Shown here: positions 44,651 through 57,321 of the stretch, piece after piece
How the letters are laid out: each line of letters begins with the position of its first letter
How positions within the stretch are numbered: position 1 is the stretch's first letter
From: an uncultured Acidobacteriota bacterium
GTDB taxonomy: Bacteria > Acidobacteriota > UBA6911 > CAINFC01
DNA length: 64,000 nt
NCBI GenBank assembly: GCA_903847975.1
Contig: CAINFC010000042.1
Location: forward strand, 1 to 64,000
Reading direction: 5' to 3'
The notes under the pieces: generated by a model
What the model was told of the DNA's origin: nothing
Seen by the model: only the letters and a program-made list of their open reading frames with translations
Database searches by the model: none
Translations under genes and position numbers: made by a program

Positions 44651-44662
44651 CGCTTTCCAGGG

Positions 44663-45499
44663 CTACGGCTGGGGCTGCGGTTGAGACTGGGGAGTCAGCT
44701 GCTGAAAAAGGCTGCGGGAGCCCATTCCCGCTTTTCCCTTAAACGGTTCGGCAATCACCGGGATAATGATCCGGTGCCGGTTTCCCATGCGTCCCACATC
44801 CTCGTTGAGAATCAGCTCCAGGGCCACCGCTTTGGGAAGACCGATCATTTGATCGCTGTCCCATTCCGACTGCCAAACGGTTTTCCTGGTCAGGGGATCC
44901 ACATCCAGGTATTCCCATTTCATTTCCCGGATTTTGTCAAAGACCACCAGTCCCTTCTGGTCCATGGAGAGGTACTGGTTGCGCAGAAGCATCGACCGGT
45001 CCAGGTACAGCGTTTCGCTTTCCACCAGCTCGTAGCCGTCCCCTTCGGCCATGCCGCGGGTACGGTAGGAAACCAGATTCAACCCGGCGCTCTCCATAGG
45101 TCGCATCGGGTAGACGGAAAGGAACCTTAATTCCGTGGGGCCGCCGAGGAACACCGGGGTGTTCATCGCCGCCATGCCGGGCTGCATCCCCGGCATCATG
45201 GTGGGGTCGGTGGGCAGGACGGTCCCCGGAGGAAAAGCCTGGTTGCGGACGTCCAGCGCAAATGCGCAGCTGATCTGCTTCCGGAGGAGCTGCGCCATGA
45301 TCCGGAACCGCTGGGAGCTTTCGATTACCTGGTCGCCGCGCGTCCAGAAGCGGCTGCTCATCCGGAAGGCGCCGAAAATCATGGCCGCCATGCCGCTCAG
45401 GATGGTCATGGTTACCAGAAGCTCGAGGAGCGTGAACCCCCCGGCGCCTCCGCGGCGGAAGGCCAACCGGGACTTGCGGCGAAAATGGGCCGGGCGCAT
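44663..45499 (-). CDS. gspJ: Type II secretion minor pseudopilin
   Basis: This 278-residue pseudopilin has the cleavage site GG-FTLLELLVTMTIL with Glu at +5. After the helix comes FRMSSRFWTRGDQVIESSQRF and a beta-rich domain typical of GspJ. A Gln/Pro-rich end (SQPQPQP) is present. The gene is five bases after gspI. Confidence 0.88.
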   Translation of the reverse strand: MRPAHFRRKSRLAFRRGGAGGFTLLELLVTMTILSGMAAMIFGAFRMSSRFWTRGDQVIESSQRFRIMAQLLRKQISCAFALDVRNQAFPPGTVLPTDPTMMPGMQPGMAAMNTPVFLGGPTELRFLSVYPMRPMESAGLNLVSYRTRGMAEGDGYELVESETLYLDRSMLLRNQYLSMDQKGLVVFDKIREMKWEYLDVDPLTRKTVWQSEWDSDQMIGLPKAVALELILNEDVGRMGNRHRIIIPVIAEPFKGKAGMGSRSLFQQLTPQSQPQPQP

Positions 45500-45504
45500 G
45501 GTCC

Positions 45505-46152
45505 TCAGGGCTCCTCATATCCCCGGCGATATCCTCCGCCGCGCAATCCGCTTCCCCGGCCGCTGCCCCCCCGCGGGCCGAAAAGCCCGCCGGACGGATT
45601 GGCGGAAGGCAGCTGCCCCGGCACCAGCCCGGATCCAACTCCCAGGGGCCCGGTCTTTTGCAGGACGTTGATCACCTTGGCGCAATGCAGCACATACTGG
45701 TGCTCCTGCTGCCGGTATTTCCATTGAATGACCACCTCGAGATCCAGAAGCCGCAAGGGAAAAAGCTGCGCCTGGTCCTGGCCCAGAGCCATCTGGCTGA
45801 GAGCCTGAGGATCGGGTGGCATCACCCGCTCCACCGCCGCAGCTTGCCATCGGTAGCCTTCCTCGAAGGAGCCGTTCATGGAGTAGCCGTCCAGAACCTC
45901 CGGGTTGACCAGCAGCTCGTTCATAATGTTCTGCGCATAGCTGCCGGCCATGAAGTACTGGCTGACCCGCGAAATGTTGGTGAAGCCGCCGGAGATCAGC
46001 TGCATGGTAACCGTCAGGCTGACGGCCAGGATGGAAAGGGCCACGATCACTTCCAGAAGGGTAAACCCCTCCTCCGGACCCGGGCAGGGAGCGACCCCGG
46101 CCCGCAGCGCGAGCGGAGCCCGACGGGTGGCGGATGCTTCAGGAGCGCCCAT
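45505..46152 (-). CDS. gspI: Type II secretion minor pseudopilin
   Basis: This 215-residue pseudopilin has a long leader and the cleavage site EEG-FTLLEVIVALSIL with Glu at +5. It is somewhat longer than classic GspI (~125 residues), because the C-terminal part after QTGPLGVG is Gly/Arg-rich and probably disordered. Its start overlaps gspH by 14 bases. Confidence 0.83.
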   Translation of the reverse strand: MGAPEASATRRAPLALRAGVAPCPGPEEGFTLLEVIVALSILAVSLTVTMQLISGGFTNISRVSQYFMAGSYAQNIMNELLVNPEVLDGYSMNGSFEEGYRWQAAAVERVMPPDPQALSQMALGQDQAQLFPLRLLDLEVVIQWKYRQQEHQYVLHCAKVINVLQKTGPLGVGSGLVPGQLPSANPSGGLFGPRGGSGRGSGLRGGGYRRGYEEP

Positions 46153-46645
46153 TTTCCTTGTCCTTGACGACCCGGGCGATGCCGGTCACCGGATCGGTGC
46201 GCAGCGTAACCTTTTCCGGGCTGCCGGTCACCTGCAGCACCATTTCGGCAGCGGTTGCATTCCCTTCCGGGTAAAAAAGAATATCCACCTGGTCCGCCCG
46301 GCGCGCCTCGGCACCTTCAATGCGCACCGCCTCCACCTTCAGGAACTCCTTGTCCAGCGGGTACTTTTTGATCGCCTCCCCGAAGGCATCGGTCAGCTGG
46401 ATGTTCTGTTCCACAAAATCGACGCGCACCAGAAAAATCGCCTGCTCCCGGATGGCGCTTTCCCGGGCGATGCGCATGATGTTCACGATATCCCGTGCCG
46501 TGGTCCGAATGCGCACCCCCCGCGAGCCGCGCCCCATGTTGGGCAGAATCAGCGAGGTCAGAATCCCGATGATCAGAACCACCACCAGGACTTCCAGCAG
46601 GGCGAAACCGGAGCGGCTCCGGAGTGCTATGTTTCCGGGTTTCAT
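46139..46645 (-). CDS. gspH: Type II secretion minor pseudopilin
   Basis: This 168-residue pseudopilin has the cleavage site RSG-FALLEVLVVVLIIG with Glu at +5. It is followed by ARDIVNIMRIARESAIREQA, the GspH-type helix continuation, and a beta-sandwich. It overlaps gspI and is 22 bases downstream of gspG. Confidence 0.86.
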   Translation of the reverse strand: MKPGNIALRSRSGFALLEVLVVVLIIGILTSLILPNMGRGSRGVRIRTTARDIVNIMRIARESAIREQAIFLVRVDFVEQNIQLTDAFGEAIKKYPLDKEFLKVEAVRIEGAEARRADQVDILFYPEGNATAAEMVLQVTGSPEKVTLRTDPVTGIARVVKDKENGRS

Positions 46646-46667
46646 AGGGCTCCTGCCGGACGAGCGG

Positions 46668-47117
46668 CTATTTCCCCAGGCTCCAGCTGGTTACGTCGGC
46701 GTTTTCCCCCTCGCCGCCCTCCTGCCCGTCGGCTCCGAGGGCCAGAAGGTCATATTCGCCGTGCTGCCCGGGGCTGCGATACACGTATTCCCTTCCCCAG
46801 GGATCCTTGGGAACCGAGTTTTTCTTCAGGTAGGGGCCCTTCCACTGGTCGCCGCCGGGATTGTTCAGCAGGGCCTGCAGGCCCTCGTTGCCCTGCGGGT
46901 AGTGGCCCATATCGAAGCTGTACAGGTCCAGAGCCTGCTCCAGCTCGGCGATCTGCACCTTGGCCAGCTCGCGCTTGGCCCCCTTGAGGCGCTCCATGAC
47001 CTTGGGACCCACCACCGTGGCCAGCAGCCCGAGGATCACCAGAACCACGATCAACTCAATCAGCGAAAAGCCGGCCTGGCCGCGGCGGCGTTTGCGCTCC
47101 TCCCTTTTCCACTCCAT
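46668..47117 (-). CDS. gspG: Type II secretion major pseudopilin
   Basis: This 149-residue protein is the main pseudopilus subunit. It has a very basic leader (EERKRRRGQAG), the cleavage site AG-FSLIELIVVLVILG, and the strictly family-like continuation ELEQALDLYSFDMGHYPQGNEGLQALL, then DPWGREYVY and GADG near the end (the Ca-binding loop region). AAAGGAGGAG stands before the ATG, the strongest ribosome site in the operon, which fits a highly made subunit. Confidence 0.95.
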   Translation of the reverse strand: MEWKREERKRRRGQAGFSLIELIVVLVILGLLATVVGPKVMERLKGAKRELAKVQIAELEQALDLYSFDMGHYPQGNEGLQALLNNPGGDQWKGPYLKKNSVPKDPWGREYVYRSPGQHGEYDLLALGADGQEGGEGENADVTSWSLGK

Positions 47118-47141
47118 GAATTTCTCCTCCTTTACGATCAG

Positions 47142-48365
47142 CTAGAAAGGAACATCGTTGATGCTGAAAATGGACCAGAGCATCGAGACCACCATGGTCC
47201 CGATCACGATTCCCATAAACAGGATCATCAGCGGCTCGAACAGGGCAATCAGGCGCTGCACCGACTGCCGCACATCCCCGTCGTAGGTGTCGGCGATCTG
47301 CAAAAGCATGACGTCCAGCTTCCCGGACTCCTCGCCGACACGCAGCAGGTGAATCGCCAGGGCGGGGAAAACTCCCGTAGCCTGAATCGGATTGGTCAGG
47401 CCTTCTCCTTTTTTCACCCCCATGCGTATGGGATCCATGGCATTGGCGATCGACTTGTTGTTGATGGTTTCCTTGACGATGGCCAGGGCCTGCAGCAGCG
47501 GAACGGCGCTGTGCAGCAGCGTGCCCAGGGTCCGCGCAAAGCGGGCCACTTCCATCTTCTGCAGCACCTTGCCCAGCAGGGGAACGCGCAGCAGGCGCGT
47601 ATCCCAGCTCAGACGGCCTTTGTCCGTCTGCACCCAGCGCCGGAAGGAGAGGTAGCCCATGGCTCCTCCCGCCAGGATCAGCCACCAGAAGGTGCTGAAG
47701 AAGTCGCTGATTCCCATCATGATCCGCATGGGCAGCGGAATGGCCACACCCACATCCGAAAAAACCTTGGCGAACTCCGGGATGACGAATACCACCAGGA
47801 TGCACACCGAAGCCACTCCGACCATGGCCAGCAGGGCCGGGTAGATCAGGGCGGAAGTGAAATAATTGCGCAGCGCCTCGGAGGCCTGCAGGAACTCCAT
47901 CACCCGCTCGATCACCTGGGTCAGGGCCCCGCTGGCTTCTCCCGCTTTGACCATGTTGGTGTACAGCTTGGGGAAGACGCGGGGGTGCTCGGCCATCGCT
48001 TCCGCCAGGGACTTTCCTCCCTTGATGTCGCGCAGCACTTTCTGGACCACCTCCCGAAAGACCTTTTTCTCGGAAAGCTCGGAAAGAATCGCCAGGCTGC
48101 GATCCAGGGGCAACCCGGACTTGAGCAGGGTGGTGAGCTCCTGGCTGAAGAGCAGCAGGTCCTTGGTGGCCACCCGCTCCACTTTCCAGGGCATCTGGAA
48201 ATTCATGGCCATCAGGGACTTCTTTTCCTCCGCGGAGCTGACCTTGATGGGCAGGAAGCCGGTGTCGCGCAGCTTGGCCAGAACGCCGGCCTGGTCGGCG
48301 GCATCCATGAAGCCTTCCGCCACCTTGCCGTCCAGGGAGGTCGCCTTGTAATAATAGGAACCCAT
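47142..48365 (-). CDS. gspF: Type II secretion inner-membrane platform protein
   Basis: This 407-residue protein has two T2SF domains and three membrane segments, with SYYYKATSLDGKVAEGFMDA at the start and LREVVQKV / GLTNPIQATGVFPALAIHLLRVGEES in the repeated domains. The start at 48365 overlaps the gspE stop by one base (TGATG). The in-frame extension to 48431 lies inside gspE. Confidence 0.93.
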   Translation of the reverse strand: MGSYYYKATSLDGKVAEGFMDAADQAGVLAKLRDTGFLPIKVSSAEEKKSLMAMNFQMPWKVERVATKDLLLFSQELTTLLKSGLPLDRSLAILSELSEKKVFREVVQKVLRDIKGGKSLAEAMAEHPRVFPKLYTNMVKAGEASGALTQVIERVMEFLQASEALRNYFTSALIYPALLAMVGVASVCILVVFVIPEFAKVFSDVGVAIPLPMRIMMGISDFFSTFWWLILAGGAMGYLSFRRWVQTDKGRLSWDTRLLRVPLLGKVLQKMEVARFARTLGTLLHSAVPLLQALAIVKETINNKSIANAMDPIRMGVKKGEGLTNPIQATGVFPALAIHLLRVGEESGKLDVMLLQIADTYDGDVRQSVQRLIALFEPLMILFMGIVIGTMVVSMLWSIFSINDVPF

Positions 48366-50089
48366 CAGGCCTCCTGACTCACCCGCAGAACCTCCGAAAT
48401 GCTGGTGATTCCGGACATAACCTTCAGCCACCCGTCCTGCCGCAGCGTTCGCATCCCGTGGCGGATGGCCGCCTGCTTGATGGTATTGGAATCGGCTTTG
48501 CGCGTAGTCAGCTCGCGCAGTTCGTCATTCATCAGCATCAGCTCGTAGATTCCGATTCGGCCGATGTAGCCGGTCTCGCCGCACTTGGGGCAGCCGGTGC
48601 CTTCAAATACTTTCATCTCCCGCGCGGAGCGGGTCCCGGTAAGGCCCAGCTCGTCGAGCATGGTGGCATCCGGCGGCGCGGGACGCTTGCAGTCCGGGCA
48701 GATGACCCGCACCAGGCGCTGGGCGAGCACCCCGATGACCGAGGAGGCGATCAGGTAGTCCTCCGCCCCCATATCGATCAGCCGGGCGATCGCCCCGGGG
48801 GCGTCGTTGGTGTGCAGGGTGCTGAAAACCAGGTGGCCGGTCAAAGCCGATCGGATGGCGATTTCCGCGGTTTCCAGGTCGCGGATTTCCCCGATCATGA
48901 TCACGTCCGGGTCCTGGCGGACGATGTGGCGCAGCCCGGTGGCGAAGGTCAGGCCGATCTGAGTATTGACCTGCAGCTGGTTGATGCCGTCCATCTGATA
49001 CTCCACCGGATCTTCCACGGTAATGATCTTCTTGTCCGGCTGGTTGATCTTCTGCAGGGCGCTGTAGAGTGTGGTGGTTTTGCCGCTCCCGGTCGGGCCG
49101 GTCACCAGGAAGATGCCGTGGGGCCGGGTGATCAGGTATTCCATGGAGTCCAGGGAGTCCTTGGGAAAGCCCAGCCGGGTGATATCGTAGAGCGTGTTGT
49201 TGCTCTTGTCCAGGATGCGCATGACCACGCTTTCCCCGTACATGGTGGGCAGGGTGCTGACGCGCAGATCCACTTCCTTGCCGAGTACCTTGAGCTTGAT
49301 CCTCCCGTCCTGCGGAATTCTCCGCTCGGCGATGTTCAGCTTGGCCATGATCTTGATGCGGGAGATCACCGCCGCCTTGAGCTTTTTCGGCGGGCTTTCC
49401 ACGTCATGAAGAATGCCGTCGATGCGGTAGCGGACCTTCAGGTCTTTTTCGAACGGCTCGATATGCACGTCGCTGGAGCGGCTTTCGATGGCCCGGGAGA
49501 TGATCATGTTGACCAGGCGGATCACCGGGGCTTCCGAAGCCAGGTCCTTCAGGTGCTCCACATCTTCGATATCTTCGGAAAGGGAGTCGATTTCCCCTTC
49601 CCCGATTCCTTCAATGATCCGCCCGAACGTCGAGCTGGCGGAACCATAGAATTTCTCCACCAGGTCCAGAACCTCGTTTTCGGTGGCCATGTAAATGCGC
49701 ACCTCCAGCCCGGAGTGCTGGCGGACGGCTTCCAGCGTTCCGACATCCAGGGGATCCGCCATAACGATGGTAATGGTTTGTTCGTCGACGGCGATCGGCA
49801 CAAACTTGCACTGCTTGAGGAAGCGCAGAGAAAAGGTGTTCTCCATCGCCGGAACGGCGGGAAATTCCTCGGTGGTCATTACCGGAATCCGGAGCTGCTC
49901 GCTCAGGGTGTAAAGCAGGTCCCTCTCGGAAATGTAGCCCAGGTCCACCAGGATCCGGCCGATTTTTTCCCGGGAGCTTTTTTGCGCGGTGACCGCCGTC
50001 CGCAGCTCCTCCTCTTCCAGGAGGTCTTTCTCGATCAGCATCTGACCGAGCAGTTTGCGCTTTTTCAGCGTGGCAAGATTAATACTCAA
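48365..50089 (-). CDS. gspE: Type II secretion ATPase
   Basis: This 574-residue ATPase powers pseudopilus assembly. An N-terminal MshEN-type domain (KRKLLGQMLIEKDLLEEEEL) is followed by the catalytic domain with Walker A VTGPTGSGKTT (near residue 330), Asp and His boxes (EDPVEYQ, VFSTLHTNDA), and a zinc module with CPDC and CPKC (about residues 463 and 498). No ATG fits. A TTG at 50089 gives the family's normal start and has AAGGAT upstream; it overlaps the preceding gene's stop by 11 bases. An ATG at 50149 would add about 20 residues within that gene. Confidence 0.93.
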   Translation of the reverse strand: MSINLATLKKRKLLGQMLIEKDLLEEEELRTAVTAQKSSREKIGRILVDLGYISERDLLYTLSEQLRIPVMTTEEFPAVPAMENTFSLRFLKQCKFVPIAVDEQTITIVMADPLDVGTLEAVRQHSGLEVRIYMATENEVLDLVEKFYGSASSTFGRIIEGIGEGEIDSLSEDIEDVEHLKDLASEAPVIRLVNMIISRAIESRSSDVHIEPFEKDLKVRYRIDGILHDVESPPKKLKAAVISRIKIMAKLNIAERRIPQDGRIKLKVLGKEVDLRVSTLPTMYGESVVMRILDKSNNTLYDITRLGFPKDSLDSMEYLITRPHGIFLVTGPTGSGKTTTLYSALQKINQPDKKIITVEDPVEYQMDGINQLQVNTQIGLTFATGLRHIVRQDPDVIMIGEIRDLETAEIAIRSALTGHLVFSTLHTNDAPGAIARLIDMGAEDYLIASSVIGVLAQRLVRVICPDCKRPAPPDATMLDELGLTGTRSAREMKVFEGTGCPKCGETGYIGRIGIYELMLMNDELRELTTRKADSNTIKQAAIRHGMRTLRQDGWLKVMSGITSISEVLRVSQEA

Positions 50090-50714
50090 TGATGCGAATC
50101 CTTTTCTTAAACTCGGACGGGTCCATCTGCCGGGCGGCCCGAGCGGCAATATCTCGTTTGAAGGCCCGCAGCACCACGGTGCGGTTGCGGCTGGCCTGGG
50201 TGATGTTCTGATCTACAATATAGGCGACAATGGCGATGGAATCCGTCTCCTTCAGCTGGTTGATGGCATTCCCGTAATCGGCGATCACCCCGACCAGCCG
50301 CTCGCGGAGATCCACGATCTTCTGCTCCCGCTCCCTGGGATCGGCCGTCTCCGGCCGGCGCATGGTGCCGAACGGGGTTTCCGTGGTGGCCGCTTTGATG
50401 TTGACCAGAAAGGAAACCGTCACCCCATAGTCGTTCAGAAAAACCCCCTTGCAGCGGTCGACCAGGGCAAAGGGGTTCGGGAAAAGCTGCCCCAGGGCCT
50501 GGTTGACGATGGCTTCGAAAATTTCGATGTCGTTGCGCATCTGCTGGTAGTTGACCTCGACGCGCCCCTGCGCCCGCCCCGTTGCGGGGGCCAGCAGGAT
50601 CCCGACCCCCAGCCAGAAAAGAAGAGGCAGCAGAAGAAAGCGGTCCGGGTTCCGGCGCCGCCGGCCGAGCCCCGCGGTAACAGGGTGTGAATGTGCTTCC
50701 GAATAATGAACCAT
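50079..50714 (-). CDS. Exported protein of unknown function in the type II secretion operon
   Basis: This 211-residue protein has a basic N-terminus (GLGRRRRNPDR), a hydrophobic segment (FLLLPLLFWLGVGILLAPATG) that ends like a Sec cleavage site (GRAQG), and a soluble part with one internal Cys (DRCKGVFL). The soluble region VNYQQMRNDIEIFEAIVNQAL matches no family I know. It overlaps gspE by 11 bases and follows the anti-sigma gene by 25, so it belongs to the operon. It may be an accessory or pilotin-like periplasmic factor, but that is a guess from position. Confidence 0.75.
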   Translation of the reverse strand: MVHYSEAHSHPVTAGLGRRRRNPDRFLLLPLLFWLGVGILLAPATGRAQGRVEVNYQQMRNDIEIFEAIVNQALGQLFPNPFALVDRCKGVFLNDYGVTVSFLVNIKAATTETPFGTMRRPETADPREREQKIVDLRERLVGVIADYGNAINQLKETDSIAIVAYIVDQNITQASRNRTVVLRAFKRDIAARAARQMDPSEFKKRIRIIEY

Positions 50715-50739
50715 AACCGTCGATTGTAACCGAAAGTTG

Positions 50740-51393
50740 TTAATACTTGGATTGACGCATGAACCTGGCGTTCTGCTCCAGGAGAAGGCTGTTCCGCTCA
50801 ATGGTCTGGTAGTAGGTCTGCTGCAGGGACCCCAGCTCCTCGCGCAGCCGGGTCAGATCGGCCTGCCGTTGATACTCCAGCGCGTCCATGGTTTTCTGCA
50901 GAAGGGAAAGTGTCTGCTGGTTCTGCCGGGCTTCCTGCTGCGAGAGGATTTTTTCCAGGGAAACCAGGACCTCCGGCCCGAGGGTCGGAGAGGGCAGCGG
51001 ATTCCGGACGGGCTCCGCCGCGGCGGGGGTGAGCCACGCCGATTGCAGGGCAACCGTTCCCTCCCCCCAGGCCAGCTGCACTCTACCCAGGACGACCCCC
51101 AAAGCCAGCAGCAGCAGGGCGGCGGCATAAGCCATCGACGGCCGGAACCAGGGGGGCAGGGAGAGCGAAAGCCAGGGCGACTTCCGGGCCTGCGGCTTCA
51201 GGAAAACCAGCCGTTCCGGCGGCTCCTCATCCTTCCAAAGAGAAAAGGTATGGCGTGTTTCCCGCAGGTCCAGGTACTCCGCCGCACACTGCGGACACCG
51301 GGAGAAGTGCTCCCGGAAACCGGGTGGCAGAGAGCCCGCCTCCTCCCCGTAGAGCAGATCGATCAGAACCGGCCGCGCTTCCTGGCATTCCAT
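50740..51393 (-). CDS. Anti-sigma factor with zinc-finger (zf-HC2) domain
   Basis: This 217-residue membrane protein has an N-terminal anti-sigma zinc motif C3-x25-H29-x3-C33-x2-C36 (ECQEAR..., EHFSRCPQC). One membrane helix near residues 88-105 (MAYAAALLLLALGVVLG) is followed by a ~110-residue periplasmic part that ends in a Gln-rich coiled coil. The arrangement is that of a membrane-bound anti-sigma holding the ECF sigma factor encoded 37 bases upstream. The periplasmic part could sense secretion or envelope state. Confidence 0.88.
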   Translation of the reverse strand: MECQEARPVLIDLLYGEEAGSLPPGFREHFSRCPQCAAEYLDLRETRHTFSLWKDEEPPERLVFLKPQARKSPWLSLSLPPWFRPSMAYAAALLLLALGVVLGRVQLAWGEGTVALQSAWLTPAAAEPVRNPLPSPTLGPEVLVSLEKILSQQEARQNQQTLSLLQKTMDALEYQRQADLTRLREELGSLQQTYYQTIERNSLLLEQNARFMRQSKY

Positions 51394-51430
51394 ATGAAGT
51401 CTCCCTCTTTCCTGATCCGTTCCGCAGGAT

Positions 51431-52033
51431 CTATTTCGAAACCGTTTCCGCCGGGGCCCGACGCTGTTCCCACTGCCGCCGCATGGCCTCCAGCCCCAGA
51501 TAAAGCCGCGATTTGACCGTACTGACCGGACTGCCGAGCACCTCGGCGATTTCGTGAAACTTCAGCCCTTCGTACTCCTTGAGGATCAGCACCACCCGCT
51601 GCTCTTCGGACAGCTGGGCCATCGCCTGGCGCACCCAGAGCTCGCCCTCCCGCCGGGCCAGAATCTGCTCGGGATTCAAGGATGCTTCGCCGGAGCGCTT
51701 CTGCATCTGCAGATCGGCCGTCTCCAGGTTTTCGGGCTCGTCGATAGGCACCATGCGCCGGCCGCCGGTGGACCGGACCCGCATGCGGCAGGCGTTCAAA
51801 GCAATGGAGTACAGCCAGGAGGAGAACCTCTCCGGCTCCCGAAGGGAGGAAAGGCGCTGGAAGGCGCTGGTGAATACGTCCTGGCAGAGATCCTGCGCTT
51901 CCTCCCGGTTTCCGCGGTAGCGCAGGACAAAATTGTAAATTCTTTTTTCCCACCTGCGCACCAGGATATTGAAGCCCTCCTGGTCGCCGGACAGATACCG
52001 GGAGACCAGCTGGCCGTCGGTCAGCTCGTTCAT
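51431..52033 (-). CDS. ECF-type RNA polymerase sigma factor
   Basis: This 200-residue sigma factor has region 2 (FNILVRRWEKRIYNFVLRY to AQDLCQDVFTSAFQRLSSL) and region 4 (LSEEQRVVLILKEYEGLKFH and the helix-turn-helix IAEVLGSPVSTVKSRLYLGL). Regions 1.1 and 3 are absent, which defines the ECF group. It stands first in the run that continues with its anti-sigma and the type II secretion genes. I found no promoter upstream that I could firmly assign to an ECF sigma. Confidence 0.92.
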   Translation of the reverse strand: MNELTDGQLVSRYLSGDQEGFNILVRRWEKRIYNFVLRYRGNREEAQDLCQDVFTSAFQRLSSLREPERFSSWLYSIALNACRMRVRSTGGRRMVPIDEPENLETADLQMQKRSGEASLNPEQILARREGELWVRQAMAQLSEEQRVVLILKEYEGLKFHEIAEVLGSPVSTVKSRLYLGLEAMRRQWEQRRAPAETVSK

Positions 52034-52141
52034 TTTCGTTGGTACCGCGCTTCACATCCAGGCATGATGCGGCAGAAAAGAAAAAAGTCGGACGGGCCCG
52101 CAGAAAAATCACAAAAACAGGACTTCCGACGGAGGGGGCCG

Positions 52142-56276
<4,135 letters not shown>

Positions 56277-56307
56277 GGGAAAATGGCCGTTCCGGGAAAC
56301 TCATGAT

Positions 56308-56332
56308 TGCCATCATGAAATCATGAATGGCA
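56308..56332. promoter_or_regulatory. Imperfect inverted repeat in the secA leader
   Basis: TGCCATCATGA (56308-56318) faces TCATGAATGGCA (56321-56332) across AA with one bulged base. It lies between the secA promoter and ATG and also just upstream of the proline dehydrogenase gene. It could be an RNA hairpin in the secA leader or a protein-binding site. Confidence 0.45.
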
Positions 56333-56366
56333 TGTTGTATCGGATCCCAAACTTTATAAACTTTTT

Positions 56367-56375
56367 ATTATATCA
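56367..56375 (-). promoter_or_regulatory. Extended -10 promoter of secA
   Basis: On the minus strand TGATATAAT is a consensus extended -10 (hexamer 56367-56372), about 91 bases before the secA ATG. The overlapping plus-strand sequence TATTAT (56366-56371) could serve the divergent proline dehydrogenase gene, which lacks a clear ribosome site. Confidence 0.5.
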
Positions 56376-56383
56376 AAAATCTC

Positions 56384-57298
56384 ATGCTTAAAAGCCTGGT
56401 CTATGCGCTCTCGGATAATCGGACCATCACCGGATTTCTCTCCCGCCGCGGAATGAGCAGCGGCTTTGCCCGGCGTTTCGTGGCCGGCGAAACCCTGGAG
56501 GATGCCGTCCGCTGCGTCCGGGAGCTCAACGGCAAGGGTATACCATGCAGCCTGAACTTCCTCGGCGAGCATGTCAAGGACCGCCGCATGGCGGCCGCTG
56601 TAGTGGACAGTTACCTGGCGGCGCTCGACGGGATTCAGGAGCAAAAGCTGGACAGCAACCTCTCAGTCAAGCCTTCCCAGCTCGGCCTGGACATCGACTT
56701 CGACTTCTGTCTCGCCAACCTGCAGACGGTCATGGAGCGGGCCGCCCGGTACGGCCTGTTTGTCCGGATTGACATGGAAGGATCGGAGTACACCGAGCGG
56801 ACCCTCGAACTGCACCGGAAAATCCGCGAACGGTTTCCCCTTGTGGGAACTGTCATTCAATCCATGCTCCGCCGAAGCGCAGGGGATATCCGTGACCTGA
56901 ATGCCATGAAATCCCGGGTCCGCCTGGTCAAGGGAGCTTACAAGGAACCCCCTGCCGTCGCCTTCCAGAAGAAATCGGAGGTGGACGAGTGGTTTCAGCG
57001 CCTGAGCGAAATGCTGCTCCGGGATGGGGTCTTCCCGGCCCTGGCCACACAGGACCCGGCGATGATCGACCATGCGGTCCGCTTTGCGGACCGAAACCGG
57101 ATCCCGAAAGAAAGCTATGAGTTCCAGATGATTCTGGGAGTGCGGCGCGACCTGCAGGAATCGCTGAAAAAAGAAGGCTACGGGGTCCGGGTGTACGTCC
57201 CCTTCGGCAAGCAGTGGCTTCCTTATTTCATGCGCCGCCTGGCGGAGCGGCCGGCCAACATTCTTTTTGTCCTCCGCAACCTGATTGCGGAAAGGTAA
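56384..57298 (+). CDS. Proline dehydrogenase (monofunctional)
   Basis: This 304-residue FAD enzyme oxidises proline to pyrroline-5-carboxylate. The barrel signatures LSVKPSQLGLDID, RIDMEGSEYTERTL, RVRLVKGAYKEP, LATQDPAMIDHA and FQMILGVRRDLQ are present. The C-terminal substrate motif YFMRRLAERPAN, whose arginines bind proline's carboxylate, is intact. The length fits single-domain PutA/FadM-type enzymes, not the bifunctional PutA. The companion P5C dehydrogenase is not in the window. The gene stands alone, divergent from secA. Confidence 0.93.
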   Translation: MLKSLVYALSDNRTITGFLSRRGMSSGFARRFVAGETLEDAVRCVRELNGKGIPCSLNFLGEHVKDRRMAAAVVDSYLAALDGIQEQKLDSNLSVKPSQLGLDIDFDFCLANLQTVMERAARYGLFVRIDMEGSEYTERTLELHRKIRERFPLVGTVIQSMLRRSAGDIRDLNAMKSRVRLVKGAYKEPPAVAFQKKSEVDEWFQRLSEMLLRDGVFPALATQDPAMIDHAVRFADRNRIPKESYEFQMILGVRRDLQESLKKEGYGVRVYVPFGKQWLPYFMRRLAERPANILFVLRNLIAER

Positions 57299-57314
57299 GC
57301 GGCGCGCGCGCCGC
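57299..57314. other. 16-bp perfect GC palindrome between convergent genes
   Basis: GCGGCGCGCGCGCCGC begins on the base after the proline dehydrogenase stop and ends eight bases before the stop of the opposite gene. It has no T-tract, so a simple terminator is not certain. Confidence 0.55.
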
Positions 57315-57321
57315 AGATCGC

